Part shown: piece by piece, positions 1-7,099 of the stretch
Layout of the letters: each line of letters starts with the position of its first letter
Position numbering within the stretch: the first letter of the stretch is position 1
NCBI GenBank assembly: GCA_048498155.1
Contig: JBEHYN010000013.1
Coordinates: 1-55,290 of the forward strand
From: BOG-938 sp048498155
Lineage (GTDB): Bacteria; Pseudomonadota; Alphaproteobacteria; Caulobacterales; Caulobacteraceae
Reading direction: 5' to 3'
DNA length: 55,290 nt
The notes under the pieces: generated by a model
The model's input: only the letters and a program-made list of their open reading frames with translations
The model's database searches: none
Told to the model about the DNA's origin: nothing
Made by a program: the position numbers and the translations under genes

Positions 1-249
1 CGGGCCGATGATGGCGGCCATCCGGACCTGAGGGGGGCGAGCGTCTCATCTCAGACCGGCGACACCGCCCACCCAACCGAGTTTTTACACAGCCTCGACT
101 CTTAGGCGAACTTGGGAGCGTCCGCTTCCGAAGAGCGGGCCATGGCAACCTCAGTCTCGGGTTCAACCGCAGCAGTGTAGAGAAGGCTGGCAGAGCGAGC
201 CTAGGCCGACTCCGCGCGCTTGTGTTGTCCTGACGGTATCGACGACGCC
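1..249. other. Left edge, no gene recognised
   Basis: The first 249 bases lie downstream of the minus-strand defence-like operon. A frame open from base 1 to a TAG at 103-105 has no visible start and no recognisable domain. It could be the 3' end of a gene that enters from outside the window, or it may be non-coding. I see no tRNA, repeat or convincing terminator here. Confidence 0.4.
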
Positions 250-795
250 CTAGTCGGGCTCTGACACATCGATCCCCGCCTTGGCCTGATCGATGTGCAG
301 TCGCCGGAGGGCATCGAAGTTTTCGCCTTCAGTTGCGCCCACCAGGTTCCCGCAAATCTCTAGGGCGAGGCCGCGCAAGCCGTCAACGGCGTCCTCATGG
401 CTGTGTTCGGATTTGCGATACCGATCCGAGGCTTGGCACAGCAGGTCGTGAATGGCTTTGCCGACCGCCGCGTTTGCATCGCCATGGGCGATCATGTTGC
501 GGATGGCGTTGAGCCTCTTCGCGTAGACGAAACCGCCATCATCCAGACGCCCTGAGCCCGGCCATAACGCTTGGAAGAGCGTGAGCTTCTGATCGAAGGA
601 TGACCGGTCGAGCAGGCGGTCGGGGTGCGGGATCAGCAGCCTTAGCCGCTCCTCAAGTTCGCCCTCCACGGTTAGATGCACCGCAAGGACCTCGCCCCAC
701 AAACCACGCAGGCCGATCATCAGGCGGCGATAGCGTTGCCAGGTTTGGTCAATCTGCTTGAGCTGGCGCGCCGTGGGCTCGCGGGCCTTGGCCAT
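250..795 (-). CDS. Small HEPN-like protein, third gene of ATPase-RloB operon
   Basis: A 181-residue soluble protein of unknown function. No family is recognised with certainty. Around residues 91-107 the sequence runs from a Lys/Arg-Leu-Asn segment into R99-N-M-I-A-H104, which matches the RX4-6H signature of HEPN domains, including the polar residue right after Arg. It is predicted to be mostly helical, as HEPN domains are. The gene starts with ATG 30 bases after the RloB stop and shares its strand, so it is probably the last gene of the operon. HEPN proteins beside ATPases are often RNases in phage defence or toxin-antitoxin modules, but non-catalytic HEPN folds also carry this motif. RNase activity is therefore an inference. 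Confidence 0.6.
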   Translation of the reverse strand: MAKAREPTARQLKQIDQTWQRYRRLMIGLRGLWGEVLAVHLTVEGELEERLRLLIPHPDRLLDRSSFDQKLTLFQALWPGSGRLDDGGFVYAKRLNAIRNMIAHGDANAAVGKAIHDLLCQASDRYRKSEHSHEDAVDGLRGLALEICGNLVGATEGENFDALRRLHIDQAKAGIDVSEPD

Positions 796-825
796 GGGAA
801 GTCCTGCATGGGGCTGACCCTTCGG

Positions 826-1467
826 TCAGGCGGGTGGCTTGAGGCTTTTGAGGTACGCGATCAAGTCGTGCATGGCCGTGCCTGGATTATCGGTTCCGGT
901 CTCGGCGTTGTGCGCGGCTAAGCGCGCGGCGTTGGAGAGAGCGGCGTCGAGCCGGTCTTCCAAGGCGGCAAAGATGGTCTTTGCGCCCTTGGCGTAGCCA
1001 TTCAGGTGCTGGTCCAGATCGCGGATGACGTTGTCGCAGGCCGAATGCTTTCCGGACGCGGTGAAGGCCCTGGCCGTGAACCCAAAATGGAGGCGGACCC
1101 AGATTTCGAAACAGGGCCAGGATACGATCGCCTTGAGGCGGCCGGCCTGGCCTTCTTCGCTCTGGGCGACCTGGTTGAGCGCCTGATCGAAGCCCGCGTG
1201 GCTGTCGCGGTCGAACACGCAGAACGCCTTGTCATACTCCCCGGTCTTGAGCTGTTGCAGGGCGTAGGCGACCAGGCTGGGCGGATCCGATGCGTTCGGC
1301 GATTGGACATGGATATTGGCGCTGCTGAGGCGCCATGCCCGCTTCAGACCCTCGAAATAGTGGGGCTCGGTTTTGGCCCCCTCGCACACGATGAGCACCA
1401 CGTCGTACGGCTCCCGTTGGGGGCCGCGTCGGGCATAGCTCGCCGCTGTCCGGGGGTTACGGCCCAT
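826..1467 (-). CDS. RloB-family protein (AbiLii-like)
   Basis: A 213-residue protein of the RloB family, found beside ATPases in restriction-linked and abortive-infection loci (AbiL type). Three landmarks are visible. An acidic VCEGAKTE segment lies at residues 27-34, a DRD motif at 86-88 resembles the acidic pair of TOPRIM-like nucleases, and the family's typical SWPCFEIWVRLHF stretch is at 116-128. The fold suggests a metal-dependent nuclease, though activity is not shown for most members. Its ATG overlaps the ATPase stop as TGATG (1465-1469), so the two are translationally coupled. Length is normal for the family. Function in phage defence is inferred from family and context. Confidence 0.85.
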   Translation of the reverse strand: MGRNPRTAASYARRGPQREPYDVVLIVCEGAKTEPHYFEGLKRAWRLSSANIHVQSPNASDPPSLVAYALQQLKTGEYDKAFCVFDRDSHAGFDQALNQVAQSEEGQAGRLKAIVSWPCFEIWVRLHFGFTARAFTASGKHSACDNVIRDLDQHLNGYAKGAKTIFAALEDRLDAALSNAARLAAHNAETGTDNPGTAMHDLIAYLKSLKPPA

Positions 1468-2720
1468 CAGGCAGGCGTCCCGTCAACCAGCGGCAGGGCA
1501 CCGTAGCGCCCGCGCAGATAGCCGCGCTCCAAGGCTTCGCCCTGGCGCGGCTTGAATTCGGTCAGCGGATAGATCCGCGATCCGGCCTTGGGCCCGCGCT
1601 CGACGAACCACACTTGGTCGCGGCGGAACACATCCATGTCCAGCAAGGAGGTGTTGTGCGTCGAGAAGATCAGCTGCGCCCTGCGCGGGTTGCTGATGGG
1701 ATTGTGGAACTGCTGGACCAGGTAGCGGATGATCAGCGGATGCAGGCTGGTCTCCAGCTCATCGAATAGGATGACCTCGCCCTGCTCAAGCACCTTCAGC
1801 CAGGCCCCGGCCGCCTGGAACATCATTTGCGTGCCGCGCGACTCCTCGGCGAAGTCGAGCGTGACCGGCCCACTGCCGTCGACGCTCGGGTGGATGAAAC
1901 TGCCCCGCAGCGCCCAGGTGCCGGACTGATTGGCTTCGATCGCCATCACAGGTCCGACGATCGGTCCGTTGATCGGGTCGCGGCGCACCACCACGTCGTC
2001 GATGTCGAAATCGGCCTCCCGCAGGAAGGGCAGCACCTTGATCTTGCCGCCTTCGGTTTCGAGCAGGGCGGCGGTCAGCGCCGGGTTGAGACCCGTGTGC
2101 ACGCCTACAATGACCACCAACTTCTGCTGGAACCAGCCGAATAGCGGAGCCAGCTGTTTGGAGTTCAGCTGAACGGCGGTGGTGAGGAACAGGGCGTTGG
2201 GCCGCGTCGCGTCGCCCCACACGACCCGCTGGCCCTTGAGGAAGGTGCTGAACTGCCAGTCGTAGTCGGCCTTCGTGTCGGACCAGGTCCGCTCGAACAA
2301 TGTGCGGCCGCGCGCGTTGACGTGTTCGATCAGCCACTCGTGCTCGACCCGCTCGTCGCTGAGGGCGAAGCCGTAGTCGTAGTGGACGCCGTCCAAGGCG
2401 AAGGTGATCTCGAACACCGTCGGCGCCGTCCGTGAATCCCTGTCGAGCTTGAAGGCGGTCCTCCAATCGCGCAGGACCAGATTGGACGCGGCGGAGGTGA
2501 TCACCGTCTGCTGCATGATCTGCATCGCCAGCAGCAGGTTCGTCTTGCCCGAGGCGTTCGGGCCGTAGATCGCCGACGTGGCCAGGAGGCGGTCGAAGCC
2601 AACCAGGCCGGACTCGAAGGTATGGGTGTCGGCGTGCTCGCTCAGCCGGCTCGCGACCATGGACAGGGTCTGCCGCTCGCGGAACGAGCGGAAGTTCGTC
2701 ACGCTGAACTCGATCAGCAT
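1467..2720 (-). CDS. AAA/SMC-like ATPase of abortive-infection type (AbiLi/RloA-like)
   Basis: A 417-residue ABC/SMC-type ATPase of the AAA_15/AAA_21 group. The N-terminus has the usual IEFSVTNFRSF strand. The Walker A motif GPNASGKT is at residues 53-60, the Walker B ILFDE at about 317-321 is followed by a D-loop-like ETSLHPL, and STHN at about 353-356 is the H-loop. There is no attached nuclease domain, so the partner RloB-like and HEPN-like proteins probably provide any effector activity. The ATG follows a strong AGGAGG ribosome site at 5-base spacing. It is the first gene of a three-gene operon. Anti-phage defence is inferred from the ATPase-RloB pairing. Confidence 0.85.
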   Translation of the reverse strand: MLIEFSVTNFRSFRERQTLSMVASRLSEHADTHTFESGLVGFDRLLATSAIYGPNASGKTNLLLAMQIMQQTVITSAASNLVLRDWRTAFKLDRDSRTAPTVFEITFALDGVHYDYGFALSDERVEHEWLIEHVNARGRTLFERTWSDTKADYDWQFSTFLKGQRVVWGDATRPNALFLTTAVQLNSKQLAPLFGWFQQKLVVIVGVHTGLNPALTAALLETEGGKIKVLPFLREADFDIDDVVVRRDPINGPIVGPVMAIEANQSGTWALRGSFIHPSVDGSGPVTLDFAEESRGTQMMFQAAGAWLKVLEQGEVILFDELETSLHPLIIRYLVQQFHNPISNPRRAQLIFSTHNTSLLDMDVFRRDQVWFVERGPKAGSRIYPLTEFKPRQGEALERGYLRGRYGALPLVDGTPA

Positions 2721-3100
2721 CCCGGCCTCCTACACAAGTTTAATGGCGCTTCATACGGAAAATAAGCACGAAAAGCAATATAATTCGACCTCGAAGCCAC
2801 TTCAAGGTCCTGCTAGCTAGGATCAAAGCGGCCTCGATCCTGGTGGTCAGCCTTATGGCGACCGACGGGGCTTAGGCGCCGGCAGTCCAACGTTGATGGC
2901 TGCCTGTCGGGCGGAGACAATCAAAAACCGGACCGGCTGATGGTCTATTACCGGCTAGCCAGTGGACATATCGCCGACCGTCGCCACGCTGAACAACTTA
3001 TGGGGCGCGGCCATCCAAGGCTTGCCGCGGAATGTCTGAAAACGGGAGGAAAACTAATGTCTCTTCCTGGCGCAACCCAGCCTTTTACGCGCCACGGACC
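2721..3100. other. Divergent intergenic region
   Basis: About 400 bases separate the minus-strand defence-like operon from the plus-strand LexA-box gene. It contains the operon promoter near 2777-2805 and, close to the right end, a 15-residue open frame (3057-3104) with a strong GGGAGG ribosome site at 3044-3049. The rest shows no recognisable gene or repeat. Confidence 0.4.
2777..2805 (-). promoter_or_regulatory. Probable promoter of the ATPase-RloB-HEPN operon
   Basis: Read on the minus strand, TTGAAG (2805-2800) and TATATT (2782-2777) are separated by 17 bases, a good housekeeping-sigma match. This sits in a locally AT-rich patch, 57 bases upstream of the ATPase ATG at 2720. Confidence 0.5.
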
Positions 3101-3120
3101 TTGACAAATCACGAGTCATC

Positions 3121-3135
3121 GTTCACTTTTTGTTC
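3121..3135 (+). promoter_or_regulatory. LexA operator (alphaproteobacterial SOS box)
   Basis: The sequence GTTCACTTTTTGTTC is an exact GTTC-N7-GTTC direct repeat, the LexA box of Alphaproteobacteria. It lies 14 bases downstream of a TTGACA hexamer (3101-3106) and ends 4 bases before the ATG at 3140, so bound LexA would block transcription start. It marks the following gene as a probable SOS-regulon member. Confidence 0.75.
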
Positions 3136-3139
3136 TGTT

Positions 3140-3844
3140 ATGACCGTCGCCACCCAAACCCCTCCCCAGCCCGCAACCACCGGCGTTCCCTCGAACGCCG
3201 CCGCCCCGGATTTGGCGCGGGCCCAGCTGGAGCGTCAGCTGTGGGTGCTGGGTCATTTGGCCGAAGGCGGGTTGGAGATCGCCCGAGCTATCGAGCAGCG
3301 GGCGATATCGGACGAGAGCCCGGACGCGGTGCTGGACGCCGCGCCCCTGGCCTATGCCCGCGTGTCCCGCGCGGTGCGCATGACCATCCTGCTGCAATCC
3401 AAGCTGATCGCTGATCTGCAAACCCTTGAGGCCAAGGCGGCGCATGAGGACGCCCATACCAATAGTCTGCGGGGCTCGCAGCGTGTGGGCCTTGAGTGCG
3501 ACCAGAAGGAACGCATCGGACGGATCATCGCCCGCATTGCCGGGGCCGATGGCGCGGACGAGGACGAGGTCGAACGGCTGACCGAGGAAGCCGCCGAACG
3601 GCTCGACCAAGACGATCTCTACGGCGACGTGCTGACCCGCCCGGTCAGCGAGCTCATCGCCCTCATCTGCAAGGACCTGGGCCTGGAGCCCAACTGGCCC
3701 CGGCTGGCCGAGGAAGCCTGGGCCAAGGTGGAGATTGAGAGCGGCGCGGCCGGTTCACCCTTGGCGGAGTTGATGGCTGAAGCCCGTCGCCCGCCGTCCG
3801 CGACCGGTGTGGTCCAGTTCACGCCCCACGCGGCGTCGCCCTGA
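3140..3844 (+). CDS. Hypothetical protein, probably LexA-regulated
   Basis: A 234-residue protein that I do not recognise. The N-terminal 25 residues are Pro/Thr/Ala-rich and probably disordered. Residues from about 30 to 200 are rich in Leu, Ala, Glu and Arg and predicted helical, with a strongly acidic stretch (GADEDEVERLTEEAAERL) near residue 137. There is no signal peptide or membrane segment. The frame is open further upstream, to an ATG at 3032, but that start would place the LexA box and TTGACA inside the coding sequence, so I chose the ATG at 3140. Expression after DNA damage is inferred from the operator only. A repeat follows directly downstream. Confidence 0.65.
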   Translation: MTVATQTPPQPATTGVPSNAAAPDLARAQLERQLWVLGHLAEGGLEIARAIEQRAISDESPDAVLDAAPLAYARVSRAVRMTILLQSKLIADLQTLEAKAAHEDAHTNSLRGSQRVGLECDQKERIGRIIARIAGADGADEDEVERLTEEAAERLDQDDLYGDVLTRPVSELIALICKDLGLEPNWPRLAEEAWAKVEIESGAAGSPLAELMAEARRPPSATGVVQFTPHAASP

Positions 3845-3869
3845 CAGCGCCCGTCGCAAACCGGATTAT

Positions 3870-3998
3870 TGAACCACGAAGAACACGAAGGACACGAAGG
3901 ATCGCGCAAATGCGCGATCAATCCATTCTCGCTTCGCGATCCTGCGGCCCGCCGATAGCGCCGACCTCTTGGTGTCCTTCGTGCTCTTCGTGGTTCAA
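3870..3998. repeat. CACGAAG-type inverted repeat, copy 1
   Basis: Two 27-base arms, 3870-3896 and 3972-3998, are reverse complements with a single mismatch. They enclose about 75 bases that contain a smaller perfect hairpin (GATCGCGCA-aa-TGCGCGATC, 3900-3919). The arm motif of CCACGAAGAACACGAAGG type recurs at 50261-50334. It fills the gap between the LexA-box gene and the phosphodiesterase-fold gene. Confidence 0.85.
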
Positions 3999-4068
3999 TT
4001 CTCTTTTCACCGCAGCATCGCCCGCCTCCCGCCTCGCCTTTTGCCGCCGCCGGGCGTTCAATGGGGCC

Positions 4069-4800
4069 ATGCTTCGGATCATGACCTACAACGTCCACCG
4101 CTGTGTCGGGGTGGATCGCAAGCTGGATACCGGGCGGATCGCCGCCGTGATCGCTCAGGTGCGGCCGGATATTGTCGCCCTGCAGGAGCTGGACGTGGGC
4201 CGTCCGCGCACCGGGGGGGTCGATCAGGCGCACGCCATCGCCGCGCGATTGGGCATGGCCTTTCATTTCAACGCCGCCCTTAAGGTGCAAGAGGAACAGT
4301 ACGGCGACGCCATCCTGACCTCCGGCGATCTGACCTTGGTCAAAGCCGGCGCCCTGCCTGGATCAAACGCCCTGGACAGGTTGGAGCCGCGCGGCGCCCT
4401 GTGGGTTGAAATCACAATTCACGGCCGTAGGCTGCAGGTGCTCAACACCCACCTGGGTCTTGTGCCCCACGAGCAACGCGCCCAGGCCCAGACGCTCGCC
4501 GGCTCTGATTGGATCGGCGGCGGTCTGCGGCGCGACCCAATGATCGTGCTGGGCGACTTCAACGCCACGCCGCACCAGGCCGTCTACCGCACCCTGGCCC
4601 GCACCCTGCGCGACGCCCGAAACTGCACGGGGGGCAAGCGCACCTCGCCCACCTTTCCCTCGCGCTTTCCCATGCTGGCCATCGACCATGTGTTTGTCAG
4701 CGGGGGAGTCGAGGTTCACGGCGTGCGGGCGGTGACGGCGCCCTTGGCGCGCACGGCGTCAGATCACCTTCCGCTCCTGGTCGATTTTTCCCTCCTGTGA
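4069..4800 (+). CDS. Endonuclease/exonuclease/phosphatase-family protein
   Basis: A 243-residue enzyme of the EEP superfamily (DNase I/exonuclease III/sphingomyelinase fold). All core motifs are visible: TYNVHR near the N-terminus, QELD with the metal-binding Glu, GDFNATP with the catalytic Asp and Asn, and SDHLPLL with the catalytic His near the C-terminus. There is no signal peptide, so it is likely cytoplasmic. The substrate cannot be read from sequence. The ATG at 4069 was chosen because translation from upstream in-frame starts would run through the preceding inverted repeat. Its last 42 bases overlap tail-to-tail with the PLD-family gene, a pairing that suggests phospholipid metabolism. 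Confidence 0.85.
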   Translation: MLRIMTYNVHRCVGVDRKLDTGRIAAVIAQVRPDIVALQELDVGRPRTGGVDQAHAIAARLGMAFHFNAALKVQEEQYGDAILTSGDLTLVKAGALPGSNALDRLEPRGALWVEITIHGRRLQVLNTHLGLVPHEQRAQAQTLAGSDWIGGGLRRDPMIVLGDFNATPHQAVYRTLARTLRDARNCTGGKRTSPTFPSRFPMLAIDHVFVSGGVEVHGVRAVTAPLARTASDHLPLLVDFSLL

Positions 4801-6291
4801 GGCCTTTCCTGCGCGGGTCAGGGCGTTGCGGACTCCCTCCAACAACCGCCGGCGCAGCAGGGGTTTGAACGAATCGGCGGGGGTGAGCGGGTCGCCCAGG
4901 TGATAGGCCGAGATGATCCGTCCGAGCGGCCCCATCAGAATGGGCTGTAACGGCCGCAGCCGGGCGTGACGGCCTGTGTTGAGCAGCTCGATCGCGCCGA
5001 TCAAGCTGCCCTCGGCCTTGTCCATGGCCGCCTCCACCGCGGGGCCGCCCAGACCGAGGAAATGGCCCACCATCCGGGCGTGAAAATCACGCACGGCCCG
5101 GGCCTCGGTCGAGCCCGTCCTGGCGTTCAGGACAAGATCGCATTCGGTGTCGAAGCCGGACGAGCGGTTGTTCAGATTGGCCGAGCCCACGCTCATGACC
5201 TCGTCGTCGATCACCGCGACCTTGGAATGGACGATGATCGGTTGGCCGTGGCTGGTGTGGGGGCAATAGGCGCGGAAACGGCCGAAGGGGTCGGCGGCCA
5301 TCAATCGCTCCACCAGCCGCCAGCGGGTGCGGTCCATGGTCCAGCGGTCGAAATAGCTGGGACTGCGGGCCGAGGAGATCAGCACCACCTCCGGCCCGTC
5401 CGGCTCGGCCAACCGTGCGGCCAGGGCCTCCGCCACCGGGGCCGAGGTGAAATACTGGTTCTCCAGATAGATCAGGCGGCGCGCGCGGTTGATGTGCTGC
5501 AGGTGCATGGCCTCGACCTCGCGCACCTCCGCAGCGTGGCGCCAGGCCGGTACGGTGCGGGCGATGGCGACAGGCACGTCACGCCAATGGGGGACGATCA
5601 CGCTGGGCCAGGGGTCGTGGCGCTCCAGGTCGCGGTCCGCCGGCGCCACGGGCGAGGGCGCCTTGAAGCCCGCGTCGGTCCAACGCCGGCGGGCCAGATC
5701 GCCCAGCGCCCGCGCGGCGTCGCCGTCCACCAGCATCATCACCTCATGCCGCGGCCCGTGTCGCGCGCCGCCGGGCATGGCGCGGCGCTGGTCGACATCC
5801 AGGTGCCGGGTGGAATCCCAGCGATCTACGCCGAAATCGCCGCTGCCTGAGAAGGCGACGGCGTCGTCGATCACCAGCACCTTCTGATGGTGGCACGCGC
5901 CGAAGGGCACGGAGGAATCCAGCTCGAACTTCACCCGGCTGCCTATGAACCACCAGCGCGCCCGGTGGGGGAAGAAGTGTTGAGAGACGCTGACGGGCAG
6001 GGCCGATTTCCAGATCAGCACGCGGACATCCAGTTCGGGCCTTTGGGCGGCCAGCCGCCTCAACAGGGCGCCCAGTTCGTCGGGGCCGTGCTCGTGGCCC
6101 TCCGCGTCGGGGGTCAGCCTCGTGCGCGGATCAAACCCCCAGCCCAGCAGCAGGATGGAGTGGCGAGCCCGGTGCAGGGCGGCGATGGCCGCAGCGAAAT
6201 AGGCGCCGCTGTCCAACAGGACCGCAGCTCTGCCGGCCCTCTCCACGCGCCAGCTCGTCTTTCCTGTCTGTAGTCCCGCTTCGCCGTCCAT
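4759..6291 (-). CDS. Phospholipase D/cardiolipin synthase-like protein
   Basis: A 510-residue member of the phospholipase D superfamily with two catalytic HKD motifs: HQKVLVID from H135, and HSKVAVID at about residue 357, the latter followed by the typical GSANLNNRSSGFDTE segment. This is the layout of cardiolipin synthases and related phosphatidyltransferases. The N-terminus carries no clear transmembrane segments, unlike E. coli ClsA and more like ClsB/C-type or soluble PLDs. It probably transfers or hydrolyses phosphatidyl groups at the inner membrane. Its 3' end overlaps the convergent EEP gene by 42 bases. The divergent neighbour is a Nudix hydrolase. Confidence 0.85.
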   Translation of the reverse strand: MDGEAGLQTGKTSWRVERAGRAAVLLDSGAYFAAAIAALHRARHSILLLGWGFDPRTRLTPDAEGHEHGPDELGALLRRLAAQRPELDVRVLIWKSALPVSVSQHFFPHRARWWFIGSRVKFELDSSVPFGACHHQKVLVIDDAVAFSGSGDFGVDRWDSTRHLDVDQRRAMPGGARHGPRHEVMMLVDGDAARALGDLARRRWTDAGFKAPSPVAPADRDLERHDPWPSVIVPHWRDVPVAIARTVPAWRHAAEVREVEAMHLQHINRARRLIYLENQYFTSAPVAEALAARLAEPDGPEVVLISSARSPSYFDRWTMDRTRWRLVERLMAADPFGRFRAYCPHTSHGQPIIVHSKVAVIDDEVMSVGSANLNNRSSGFDTECDLVLNARTGSTEARAVRDFHARMVGHFLGLGGPAVEAAMDKAEGSLIGAIELLNTGRHARLRPLQPILMGPLGRIISAYHLGDPLTPADSFKPLLRRRLLEGVRNALTRAGKASQEGKIDQERKVI

Positions 6292-6398
6292 CCATTCCCA
6301 TCCTTATCCACCCATAGCGCGTGAGGCGGCAAAAGGTTGAGCTGGACCTTGCCCCGCGCCTCCTGGCCGGTCAGAAGGCTGGCCGAACGGAGCCCGTG

Positions 6399-6968
6399 AT
6401 GACCTGGAAAATCCTTAACCGGACTGTAGTCCACGATGGCTGGGGCCGCTATCTGCTCCTCGACATCTCTATGGCCGACGGGACAGTGGTCCAACGTCAG
6501 CTCGACGACCACGGCGTCGCCGCCTCGGTCCTGCCTTACGATCCCGAACGGCGAACCGCGTTGATGGTCCGCCTGCCGCGTGTCGGTCTACTGTTCGTGG
6601 GCCATGACCCCCTCATGACCGAGGCGGCGGCGGGCATGATCGATCCGGGCGAGTCCGGCGCCGATTGCGCGCGCCGCGAGGCCATGGAAGAGCTGGGCGT
6701 GCGCTTGACGGCGTTGGAGCCGGTCGCTTGCGCTTGGACGGCGCCGGGCGTCAGCACGGAGACCGTCGATCTTTACCTCGCGGCCTGCAGCCAGAGCGAC
6801 CGGATCGCCGAGGGCGGAGGCGTGGCGGATGAGCATGAGGACATCGAAATCGTCGAGATGCCGCTAGACGAACTTTGGCGCCAAGCCAAGAGCGGCCAAA
6901 TTCCGGATATGAAAACCTTGTTGCTGGTCTATGCCCTCCACGACCGGCGTCCGGAGCTGTTCGGCTAG
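6399..6968 (+). CDS. Nudix hydrolase, ADP-sugar pyrophosphatase-like
   Basis: A 189-residue Nudix hydrolase. The Nudix box is complete: a Gly, five residues, Glu, seven residues, then REAMEELGV, at about residues 85-107. The N-terminal beta-rich part and the WTAPGVSTE segment after the box resemble ADP-ribose/GDP-mannose pyrophosphatases (NudF/NudK-like). The likely reaction is hydrolysis of a nucleoside diphosphate linked to a sugar. The frame is open upstream to 6321, but the ATG at 6399 begins the conserved sequence. It is divergent from the PLD-family gene. Exact substrate not determinable. Confidence 0.85.
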   Translation: MTWKILNRTVVHDGWGRYLLLDISMADGTVVQRQLDDHGVAASVLPYDPERRTALMVRLPRVGLLFVGHDPLMTEAAAGMIDPGESGADCARREAMEELGVRLTALEPVACAWTAPGVSTETVDLYLAACSQSDRIAEGGGVADEHEDIEIVEMPLDELWRQAKSGQIPDMKTLLLVYALHDRRPELFG

Positions 6969-7099
6969 GCGGCGTCGCGACTGTCGCGCGCGAACCCGCA
7001 GTCCTCATCGGCAGAGGGCCATGGATTGTCCCGCCTTGGATGTTGGACTATGCGGTGGGCCGCTCGGGGTTTCGGGCTTGAGGCAATTGGGGCCGCCAT

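Noticed and set aside
1..105. Open frame from the left edge to a TAG, possible tail of a truncated gene
   Set aside because: No start, no recognisable domain and only 34 codons, so it cannot be told from chance.
3032..3139. Upstream extension of the LexA-box gene to an ATG at 3032
   Set aside because: It would place the promoter hexamer and the LexA box inside the coding sequence.
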